Positions 1 through 11,400 of a DNA stretch of 64,000 bases are shown one piece after another. The notes under the pieces were generated by a model that ran no database searches, was not told where the DNA came from, and was given only the letters and a program-made list of their open reading frames with translations. The DNA comes from Branchiostoma lanceolatum (lineage: Eukaryota; Chordata; Leptocardii; Amphioxiformes; Branchiostomatidae): NCBI RefSeq assembly GCF_035083965.1, contig NC_089731.1, forward strand, positions 7,477,501-7,541,500. Direction: 5' to 3'. Each line of letters starts with the position of its first letter. Position 1 is the first letter of the stretch. The position numbers were made by a program, and so were the translations under genes.

Positions 1-3000
1 TCCGCCATGTTTTGACAGACTATAGGCTGTTTTAACGACGCACTAAATCGTGATGATAGTCTTACTTGGATATTCCTCTCCGGCATAACTGTGGATAGAA
101 AATGCGATTTGCTTAAGCTTTGGGTAGAAAGATCAGAGAAAGTCATGAGGAGCTCGAGCGACTATCTGTTAACGTTGTATGTATAGCCAAGTAATTATAA
201 TTGGGCGCGTTCAAACAAAAAGCAAAACGTATTCTTTTATATCTCAGTTTCAAGATCCCCAACATGCGAGATAGTATCGAAATCAAGGTAAAATGAAGTA
301 AATAATGTGCAATGAGAACGTTTGAATCTAAAAATAGCTAGCATAGATGATTTCCTATTTGTGACAAAGAAATTGCTTGCTAGTAAATAATGTTTACAAT
401 GTATCAATCTCAACCGTCTAAGCTTATAACGCATCGAAGACGTCCAACAGTTCACTTGGAATTCAAAGCACATGTTAGTAACCATTTCCAGGGTCTATTC
501 TGTGAACAATGTTTTGTAATAGCAGACCCGCTTACTACAACCAGAGTACAATGCACAGGAACGCAGACAATAATACCAGCTTGGACATTATTGAAACGGT
601 ATAAAGCTGTTTGTCTTTTGTTGGTTGCGTGTAGATTTCAGCTAATATCACCACTTTGCAGCGGAATGATGGTAAATAACTTTTAGGGCAGGTTTATATA
701 ACAGTTCATCTCATTTCTAACGTTGCTATTTTCAGGATCAGACATATGTGTGGTCCGCACTTATACCATTACCAAGAATCGATATGGCAGGTTGAGTAGC
801 GGAGAAACCATTTATTCAAGCGCTCTACACCCACTCCATTTTATTGCATTCTGCTCCTCGTTTGTTTTCGCAAACATGCCAAAATGTTTCCCCCCAAAAA
901 GAGAAAGTTACGTGTTTTCTATAATATAATGTTGCATATAATGTTGCATTCTCCTCATCCCCTGTATTGTAAATGCTTAGCATGGTTGCGCAGGGATGAC
1001 TGTATGCCGTAGTGTATTGTATCATTGACCGGACAAGCGATGCAATTATAGCCATTATGAAGGAAATAGATACGCTGTGACTATCATTGGGCTCGTGGGA
1101 CAACTGATGCTGATTTGATGGAGTATCAGACTGATATGCAGTGCCCTAAGGAATTATCCGGCGAATTTATTGAGGTGCGTAGTGATCAACGTTCGCCGTA
1201 CGAAATTCATAAATGACACAAAATATAGCATTTTTTCAAACACAGTATTTATGAACGGTAGCAAATCTTATCAACACTCCTTGATCCAAAATGATTTTCA
1301 ATTAGTTTTGAATATTTTGCCGACAAACGAATCACCTGTTTACGATTCGCTCGCTAAATGTTGGTCCGTGATTGATGATGTGTTGAATGAGGTGCTACAT
1401 TTTCTGTGCACTGTGATACCAAAATCGAAAATACGTTTTAAATCACCTGCGTGGATAGATGTGAACCCAGTCATACAAATCCAGTAATTCAGGATCAGGC
1501 CACTGCGATTTGATTCCTTGGTAGTACGATCTTTGCAGGAACAAATAAAGCGAGCGGGTGAAATAAATTTGAAAATGAAAAAAAAAACATATCGGCAACC
1601 ACAATCCTTCCTCAGAAGTCACAAAGACAACATTCTTGCCAGGTTAGTATTTAAAGAATGGATTTTGAGCTTTCAAACCATGAATGAATTGAAAACCTTT
1701 CACAACTAGAAAGACGTCTACAAGAATCTTCAACAGCTCTTAGTACCAAAAAAGTATTGGGTCTTAGGGTTTGCTACATAATCTGAATGGTATCTGTTAA
1801 TGTTTTTGTAAATCAGAAAAAAGTGTTGCGGGCGAATCCGGGAACCAAGAACTTAAATCCACGTGGCCTTGTAAATCACATCTCTTGTGAGTCATTGATT
1901 TTGCACCATTGACAAATGACGGGCACACAAGGGTAATAGCGGCGGACTGAGAATCTAATATCGAGCGAGGAAAACTCAACTCCCAACATTGATATTGGTT
2001 TCAGCATTGACCGTGACATATCTCATGTTTTATTACCTCATCTTCCTTAGCCTGATATATAGAACAGTCTAGATCAATTCCGTACAGTATAGGGGTCGTT
2101 GTCCGGCAATTGTCTATACGGGGATGTTATCGCTAGCAAACTGGGCGGCGCAACAAAAATTACTTAACCTTCTCCCTGCTGTCTAACCCCGTAACCAACG
2201 AGGAATTGGTATCCAAATGGCTTCTCCAGTGTGCTAAAGGTTAAAGATAATTCTAGGTGGTTTTGCAAACAGATTCTTATAATTCCTTTATTAATGCTAT
2301 GTGTTCTGTATTCTAACAAATTGAATATAAAACCGCCAAATACGGCAAGAAAAACGTATATTCTTGCATATCTAGAATTAACACGTGCACCTTATTTCAA
2401 ATTCATGATATACATGTATGCCCTCTACAATTATCATAACCATGGTTCACTATGAATGTACAGAAAATAGCGAACCTCCTACTCCGCATGGTAAATGCCT
2501 ATAACATTGTAGTTTTATGAGGAAACTTTGCACATGTAGAAGCTATACACTGTAGGCTGTATTTACCGTATACGCGTAGCAAAGTGATTCACGAGTATGT
2601 AATTCGAACGCCAGCTTGCAACCTTTTTAATCATAATTTAGGGAGCACCTCTGATGCCTTAGACCTGCCAACATTCGCCATTAGCACGATTTAATAGGGA
2701 TAAAGTATTAGCCTCGCAGCATATGCCTGTAACTCACATGTTTAAAACGTTAGGTACGCACCATTACGTTATTGCACAGCACCCGTGAGGAATGCGAAGC
2801 AAAAGGAAGCGCTCGATCCATAAATCTTGCAGCTTGTCTCAGCCCGATTGTCTATGATTTTTCCCACGGGAAACCCTGTACCTACTAATGACGGCAGTGG
2901 CATGAAATTCGTTGGACGTTCATAGTTTATAGTTATGCTCCAAAATATGAGTTATATCGCTCCATTTCGGGCGAAGCGAAACGCCCACCAACATGTACAC

Positions 3001-3300
3001 TCTTTGATTTTCACTTAGACTATGGGGGATTTTGAGATGTGGATTTATAGACACCGAAGCGTCTCCGTTAATGACAAGGTAAAAGCTACTTATCTTCTAT
3101 TCAGTTCCGCTGAGAGCCTAACATATTTACCACTAGTTTCAAAGGTCATCATCAGAGACTGGCCTTGAGGGCAAGGACAATGTAATGTCAGATGTCCAGT
3201 GCCCTTGGAAACGTCCCAATGATGATCATATGTTCCTTTCAAGTAGCCCTTACCTTATTACAGCTATCTCGTTGAGTCCACTGCACTACTTGGCGTTTTA
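1..3300. other. No confident gene; AT-rich sequence
   Basis: I find no exon chain with recognisable homology here. A plus-strand open stretch at about 25-186 (ending in TAG) and another at 1,170-1,487 look protein-like but match no family I can name with confidence. The second is listed separately as a possible retrotransposon remnant. The rest is ordinary AT-rich noncoding sequence. Confidence 0.5.
1170..1709 (+). mobile_element. Possible decayed non-LTR retrotransposon fragment
   Basis: The plus-strand open stretch 1,170-1,487 and the next one at 1,518-1,709, in another frame, resemble the linker before the reverse transcriptase domain in CR1/Rex1-type LINEs. It has a hydrophobic block, then an 'SPAWID' segment, then basic residues. 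No catalytic motif of the endonuclease or reverse transcriptase is visible, and the frame is broken. The assignment rests on pattern resemblance only; it could be chance open frame. Confidence 0.22.
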
Positions 3301-3354
3301 TATGTGTGTGAGATGGTGGCAATCATTTCAAGGCAAGCTACATATATCTTAACG

Positions 3355-3930
3355 GTGAATTACACTGTCCTTGGTGCTGAACACGTACACAAGGGTGAAT
3401 TGTGCTGTCCTTGGTGCTGAACCCGTACACAACGGTGGATTGTGCTGTCCTTGGTACTGAACACGTACACAACGGTGGATTGTGCTGTCCTTGGAGCTGA
3501 ACACGTACACAAGGGTGAATTGTGCTGTCCTTGGTGCTGAACACGTACACAAGGGTGAATTGTGCTGACACGTACACAAGGGTGAATTGTGCTGACACGT
3601 ACACAAGGGTGAATTGTGCTGTCCTTGGTGCTGAACACGTACACAAGGGTGAATTGTGCTGACACGTACACAAGGGTGAATTGTGCTGACACGTACACAA
3701 GGGTGAATTGTGCTGTCCTTGGTGCTGAACACGTACACAAGGGTGAATTGTGCTGTCCTTGGTGCTGAACACGTACACAACGGTGAATTGTGCTGTCCTT
3801 GGTGCTGAACCCATACACAAGGGTGGATTGTGCTGTCCGTGGTGCTGAACACGTACATAATGGCGAATTGTGCTGTCATTGGTGCTTAACTCGTAGACAA
3901 GGGTTAATTGCCCTGTCCTTGGTGCTGAAC
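3355..3930. repeat. Minisatellite with 40-bp and 27-bp units
   Basis: About 15 tandem copies of a 40-bp unit (ttggtgctgaacacgtacac followed by aagggtgaattgtgctgtcc). Some copies lack 13 bp and are 27 bp long. In the middle the order 40-27-27 recurs twice, a higher-order arrangement. Edge copies are more diverged. Long open frames on the minus strand (up to 227 codons, in all three frames) come from the repeat lacking stops in that orientation, and I do not regard them as genes. Confidence 0.95.
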
Positions 3931-3959
3931 GTACTGTCCCTCGCATCGAACGCTGTTTC

Positions 3960-5443
3960 TGAGTACCATTGATAAGTCTGATAGCTTGGCATGGATTCAT
4001 TCCTCTGCCTTGTAATCTCAATCACTTTGTAGTGCTTTAGCAATCTTTCAAGAACACTCAACAGTCCAGAACGAGAGACAGATCTCATCAACGTTATCAG
4101 CAGCACTCTTTCAACAAGAACCGTTAGCTCAATATTGAATAGAAATTCTAGAATTATCATAGAATAATCAATGTGTACTGCACTTGGCAGCTCAAAAACG
4201 TGTCTTGTTGGGCAGACTTCACTGTATGTCAGCCATTGATTCAAATACATAAATAGATTCTAAAAAATAGGTTTAAACAAAATAATGTCAAACTGAAATC
4301 AAACAGAATCATAATTAGATACTAGTACTGGTCATGATAAATCATCTTTAATGCAGTAGAAACTATCCTTTTAAAAGTATACAGTATGGTTGCACATTTC
4401 CACATAAACAGTCAATGGTGGCATCTGAAAACAGTAGTCATTTGCCAGAAATACGTTTTGGCTCCTTAATACAAGAACATGTATACAACTTCACGTAATA
4501 AACACATTTTGGTACTCTACACATCAACAGTTTTCTCATACATAAGTTACAACCATGCTCTTGAAAACGATAATAACTAGGACTGTACACTGAACAGTCT
4601 CTGTGACAAAAATATAAATATGCACCTTTTGTTATGAAACGATCATAGTTCGAGTCTCCTAATATCAGGCCTACAAAGAACAGTTTTATATACAAATGTA
4701 CATGACAAAATTCTCACTGATGTCCTTGCTCATCTTGGTTCATACATGTATAATGTTTATCTGTTCAAGATTATGTTTTAAGCTGCCCCTCTCAATTGAC
4801 AGTCAAGTATCCTAGCATCCACCATGAGGATCATAGCAAAGAAAGTTCATGAATCTGACTGGTGAATCAATAAGTATGCAGTTTTCAAACTAGAACGGCA
4901 GCCCATCAAATGTTTGAATCTCTAAATCTGGCAAACCCACTTACATGTACATAGCTCAAAGAAAATCGAAGAACAAGATATGTCAGTTGGGCAGAGGTAT
5001 TGAGTTGATGCATTACTGGTGGGAATACAGAAAGGACCAAATTTTTCTAAGTCACATGCTTCAAGATAAGTTATAGAAAGGACAGAAGTGAGTGAATCCC
5101 AAGTCTTATTTTCTGTGCTTTCAGACAAGTAGGCCGATGTGCTCAACCCAAAGTCTATGTTCCAACAGCAAAAGAAGTTTGAGACATTTAGGGAATGTTG
5201 GCGTTCACTTCAGTTTCAAGACAAATAGGCCTATGTGCTCTCTAACACACAGTCCTTGGCCAGTGTTCCAACAGCAAAAGAAGTTTGGGACATTTAGGGA
5301 ATGTTGGAGTTCACTTTAGCTTCAAATAGGCCTATGGCTATGTGCTCTCTAACATGGTCTTAAGCACGTATAGCAACAGCAAAAGAAGCTCAAAACATCT
5401 AGAGATGTTGGAAGTTCATCCCGGAAAGACAGATTTGTCAGCT
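3960..5443. other. 3' flank and likely 3' UTR of the TRAIP gene
   Basis: There is no coding exon here. It lies directly downstream of the TRAIP stop codon on the minus strand and probably includes its 3' UTR. Apart from the triplicated segment listed separately, I see nothing recognisable. I found no clear AATAAA signal on the minus strand. Confidence 0.4.
5120..5420. repeat. Three degenerate ~105-bp tandem copies
   Basis: Three successive blocks share the words 'caacagcaaaagaag', 'aggcctatgtgctctctaac' and 'acatttagggaatgttgg'. They begin near 5,123, 5,223 and 5,331. The third copy is the most diverged. They lie just past the TRAIP stop codon, probably within its 3' UTR. Confidence 0.8.
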
Positions 5444-8400
5444 TTATAAGGTGATGAAGTCATCCATGCTGGGGAGGGCGGGGTCCTTGGTCAGCCCCGA
5501 CGCACGACTTCTGCTGACGAACTTGGACTTCTTGGGCAGCGGCTTCCCTATTCTGGGTTGCTGTTGGACATGATTAAGGGTTTTTCGTGTAACTTTTGAT
5601 AATCACATGTAGGATCTTAGTTTGGAATATTCTCTTCAGTAAATGCTGTTGGACTGTGGATTCAGTCCACATTCCATTCATTTTTACTAAGTAACACAAT
5701 CATGTTGATAACAATGAAAATTTACATCTTAATATGTTGGACTTTATTAACTTTGGGTGTTCTCGAATGAATGTATGAGTGACTGGTTTACTATTTCAGT
5801 AATGAAATCACAATAAAATCACACAATCAATGACATACCATTGTAGCTACAAAGGTGCTGAATGAAGGCATGATTTACAGTTACAAAATTTCTTGTATGA
5901 GTGTAAACTTGAGAACCTTGGTTGAAATCTTTTGTTCAGTACATGCTGTTGGATTGTCAATCTGAATTCAGTACTCTTTTCAATCATTTATAATATCAAG
6001 TAACACGATTTATTGAAAACAATGCAAAATATGATATATCTGTGTATGAAGAACCTTCCATTTAGCACCTGAAAACTAAGAAAATCTTTCTTTTGGCCTA
6101 CAGTACACAGAGATAATATATCACATTGGAACTACTAATGTTGTATTTGAGACTATCAGTGTCCTCAAACGTGACTCTAATTCTTAATAGCCTTAATTCT
6201 ATGTTGTATTTTAGACTTAGAATTAAGGCTATTAAGAGTTAGAGTCACTTTTGAGGACAGCGAATACAGTATGAAAAGGATACCAGGTTGAGAATCTTCT
6301 CATGACCTCCCATGCCATTGTAACCTTTGTTGACCTGAAACAGAAAAACAGTTAGTACAATGTTCAGTTCCGTTCATCCTCAATGAGGTGACACTTTTAA
6401 AAATGTCTCCACATGTTCCTGTTGCACATGACAGATCAGAGTTTTCATCTTTAAGACCAACATTCTCTTATGTTCTTGAGTGTCAACCATGGGTGACCAC
6501 GCCTACACTTCTCATCGGTTTCCAAAGATGAACCATGCTTGCCATTTCCTCGTGGCCCATAACATGGCCGGCCAGAGACAACATGACTGTAGTAAAATGA
6601 CTGTCAAAATATGAGCAGTCTAATCATGAAACGAAGAAGATTTCTGGGCTTATTTCACCACTGCATCACATTTGAGGGGTCTAGAGCATAATCTGTATTA
6701 AAAGCGAGTGTTTCTAGACAAAACTTTCTAACTCACAGCCCCAAATCTGTGGTTGGTTTCCCTGATGGTTCTGCCTCCCATTTGATGGTGCATGTACGGG
6801 CTGAGATCCAAGTTTCCTATGTCCCGCAGGTCCTACAAACAACAGGCAGAAATACAGACAATGTCACCTTAAGCTTATACAAGATTCCATACAAGGTATA
6901 CTTAGTAAAGCAGATACATGTTGAAATTTTACATACTGTATATCCTTAACATACTGAAAACTTAATTGTGCCAAAAAACACACACGGATTCGGTGCACCA
7001 ATGAGCCAACATCTAGATATTTGCCACAAAAAGCCGTAAAATTCATTTTTGATTCTTATTTTCATCATTAAAATAGACAGACAACACAATCAACCCTTTA
7101 TCCAGTGATCCTTTTGTGAGTTATTGTATGTGTGCTGTATCTAATATCCGACCTACAGACACAATTCATGCCTTACTTTTTTCACAGTTTCTGCAACAGA
7201 TGTTGTTTTGACTGGCTTCCAATCAAACCTGAAGGACGGAAATAACAAGAAAATTGGATCAAAGCTGTATATACATATCAAATCATATGGCATTTCCTAG
7301 CTTTGAACAGTGTAGCTTAGGGAGTTGAAACATCTGGGAGTTGGTACAGCTGTCCTATAGCGCTATCTAAAATGGCAAGTAATATTGTCTTTTGGTCTCA
7401 TCCTCTTTTTCAGTTTCAATTGCATGTAAGCCTACTACAACATATTTCAGTTAAAATATACTTCAAACATACCAACAGTGAATATCTTTACACCAGACAA
7501 ACCATGATGTTTTTTTCTAACCCATATTTGACATAAATAAAACAAAGGAAACAAACTTACTTGATCTTTTAGATCCTTCACTTAACTAACATCAATGTAA
7601 TGTATAATTTAACAATACACAAACATACTCTTTCTTTTCTCTGTTAAGCCTGGCATTGTTTTTCTTCTGGGTGAAGATCTCCTCGGGAGTGACTGGCATG
7701 ATGGCTTCATCCAGGTAGATAGCACCATCCAGGCAGGGCTTTTTTACTAGAAGGGGGGCTGGACTGTAGAAAAATAGAATGACATGTTGTTGAAATGCAT
7801 TAAAAATATCACATGCATATCAAGGATAGAAAGATTGTTACAAAATCAAGTGATAGTATTCAATGGAAGGTCAATAAGAAGGCTGCATGGATTATATCAG
7901 AAATGCTACTCCAGTCAAGGATAAGGGGGGATACTAGACGACTTCTTGGAGCGGTGACATTTATTTTTTGGTGGTAGCGCTGATACGAGATGTTTTACAT
8001 GGGCCAAGGTTCTCTAATGTCGGCTTAGGGAGTTATGTCGCCGAGGGAGGATCGCCTCTCCAATCCTCTCTCGGCGACATAACTCCTTAAGCCGGCATAA
8101 GAGAACCTTGGCCAGTGTAAAAAATTGCATATCAGCGCTACCCCACCTCCAAATAAATGCTGCTGCTCCAAGAAGTCTGCAAAGGAGGCTGGGGGATACA
8201 AGCTTAGTCATGTTTGGGACCGCATTCTTCCCACTGCAGCGCCAGCTAGCAGTGAGAAGTAGAACTACAGCCAGTATTGCCCTGCTTGAGGAAGGGAGCA
8301 GAAGGACTACTGAAACATTGGCTGGTTAACATCTATTGGTTGTATGCATAGGTAGTTGTGTTTCACCTCTCTAGCAGAAGTCGTTTTGCTGTAGCTCTGC

Positions 8401-11400
8401 TGCCTGGTGTAGCTTTCCCCTCTGCTAGCTCCTGCTTCAACATCTATAAAAAAAACAATAAGCAAAACTTATGTCAGATATGTTGCCTGTTCTGTTTTAT
8501 TAATAGATTACAGAAAATTTAATACTGGAAATGTACATTTGTACATGTACAGTTATGTACATTTAAGAAATGTGAGTTGGAGCTCTTTGATGAACATGTA
8601 GTCATTTGATCAATCCACTGTTTTATGTTCAATCAATTGCCATACAATTTGCTTGATAAAGGAGACAGCATGCAATGGGAAAAGTACATATAACGAATCA
8701 GACAATGGCTGTTCAGAAACGGAGAAAAAAAGGAGTGGAAACTTTTAAACTTGTTCACCATTGTAAAACTTGATAAGAATGTTCATGAAAAATAAGTGTT
8801 AAAGAATATGTAAATTTGTTGAGACCTTATTCTTTGCCATGAGGTTCTGAATCTGCTGCTTGGCATCCCTGATTTGGTCCTTGGTGATCTCCAGTTCTTT
8901 AGATGTGTCTGCACACTGCATGGTACAGCAAAGAAAATGTGGTAAGACAAACATTACCTTCATAACTCTGTGTTCAAGAAAGTTGATATTACAGAACAGA
9001 GTGTGGTGATGACAAATCTAAAAGTTCTCAAAACTGTGTTGATCCAATCAAAGACATCATACGCCAAAAATAGTTACTCAAGCAACTGGATCAAATTTTG
9101 GAACAGTCAGATATTTCAGACAGCATCCACTGTCTTTTGTCTGTCTGAAACATCTGACTGTTTCAAAATTTTATCCAGTTGCTTGAGTAGTAATTTTTGG
9201 CGTAATTCTTATTACCTGGATGTCTAACCTTCATCAACGTATCAAGGACATTATTAGCCTGACGAATCACACTCCTAGTGGCCAGCCGGTCCTGTGACCG
9301 CCAGTAACCTCCGGCCGAGAGTGTGTAAACACAGGCTAGGACATTATATAATGTCCTTGATCCACCCATACATGTATGCCATAATGACCTCAACCAAAGA
9401 GGTTGTGTTTTCATTAGCATTTGTTTCCAACATTTCATTTTAAATTCTATGAATTGAACTGACAAATACACAAACCTGCACTCTTTTTGAGGACAACTCC
9501 TTTCTATATCTCTCAGCTTCGTCAGCACTCTTTTTTCGCAGTTCTTTCAATTTCTCGTGTTCCCTGAAAAGCAAACGATTAGTTTACAGTCTATATAAAA
9601 CCCTACGTCACATTTCAAAATGATGAATGCATATCTCTAACATGTACAAGCTGGGGCTGACTCTGGGATGGAACCCACACACACAGAATTTCTAAAAAAA
9701 GGCCAAAGGCGCACGAAATGATATCAGAACTAGAATAACTTACTTTTTCAAGACAGTTAGGTGTCTTGCCAGGCTCTTGGCTGACTCCACCCCCTCCCCC
9801 ATGTCTTGAATCATGTCCTCCGCCTCACTTGAACTTCCCTTGATTAGCAATTGTAATCTTTGGGAACATCGAATGTGAACATACAAAATCTAATATTAGT
9901 CCTTGAGAGTCAATCCAGAAGATTCAGTGACAATGGTCAAATGAAAGAGAAAATGCTGCAACATATTAAAAAATGTATACGAAATGTAGAAGAGGCTGTA
10001 AGATTATACATGTAGAAAAATATGGTAAAAAGAAAAGAGTGAAAGAGTAAGAAAGATTCCTACCTTTCCAGCTCTACAAGTTTCTTCCTGAGCTTCTTGG
10101 CATCAGCCTCCGCCTGCAGTGCCTGCTTCTTGTGGATATCCACCAGCTTCATTTGTTGCTATGGCAGGAAGAAAGGTCATGTTTCAGAATCTAAGATACA
10201 AAACTATAATGGCAATACACATCTGACATGCAGAACGGCATACAGGAAGCAGTCCTTCTTCCCAAGAACGATCCGCAGTTGCCCTTAGCCTAACCATTGA
10301 CATGTACATAATCCACCACCCTCCCCTTTCCCAACCCCTGGTCTGTTATACTCTACATCCCCACTTCCAACCTGCAGTAGACCTCCCCAGAAAGGTAGCA
10401 TAATCTTCATCATGCTGAAGGAGGCTACCTTAACAGAAAGAAGAAGACCCCCCTTCCCAACAACATGCTCCTGTGAGAAAACGGTAGTGATCTATGATAT
10501 GACAACACTTAAAACAAGCAGTAAAACAAGATAAATCAAAAAGATGTTGTGAGCCATATTTGTGAATTCTCAATACATGAATTGTGATACAACTTTACAA
10601 GTACTTGTATCACAAATGGGAGTTCAAATGTGAGTATATCATTCGCAAAATCAAGCTTTTCTTGGTACGAAAGAAAACCGTAACACAAAAACACATCTTT
10701 GCTATGTCACAATTTCATGGTAAAGACGCAACACAAACGATTTAAGCAAATGATTTAAGATTTACAGTACCTTGAGAGTCTTGTTTTTGTCCTGCTCATC
10801 TTGCAGCTGTTCTGACAGCTCGTTCAGCGTGACCCTGATGGTGACGAGTCTGTCCTCCAACTTATCCTTCTCTTTGGACAAGTCACGCTTCTCCTTATCT
10901 ATAACAACAACATCACAACAAAAGATTGCTTCAAGGGTACTGTAATTCACTTTAATCTTCACGGTAGCAAATCTCACGGTGTAAAGAAACTTCACGGTGG
11001 CGGCAAGTGATTTACAGAATGAATGTGTAAAGGAATCATAAATAATAACGACAGGTTTTTTTTCACGGTGATGATATGTTCACAGAGGTGACCGTGAAGA
11101 CAGTGAACTTAAAGTTACAGTGAAAGAAACAAGAACTACAGTGCCTAGTATATTTTCTTTGTTGTATTGCTGTGTGAAAGTTCTGTTACAATTCAAATGC
11201 AGAAGAGGCCTCTTAATCAGAATTGAAACAATAGTCCTTCACTTTATTCATGAGTATTAAGAGAGGATTAGGGAAGATTTGATAGAACTTATCATAGATA
11301 TTATAACCGTACCTTTTACACTGAGTTTTGCCTTTGCAGCTGTCAACTCATTCTGTAAAAAGGAATAATGAAAAGACATTCATAAAATTCATAGTCACCA

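Noticed and set aside
3355..3930. CRISPR-like regular repeats
   Set aside because: There are no unique spacers, the units are directly tandem, and the genome is eukaryotic.
3338..4021. Long overlapping minus-strand ORFs (up to 227 codons)
   Set aside because: They arise from the minisatellite, are open in three frames, and have no start context or homology.
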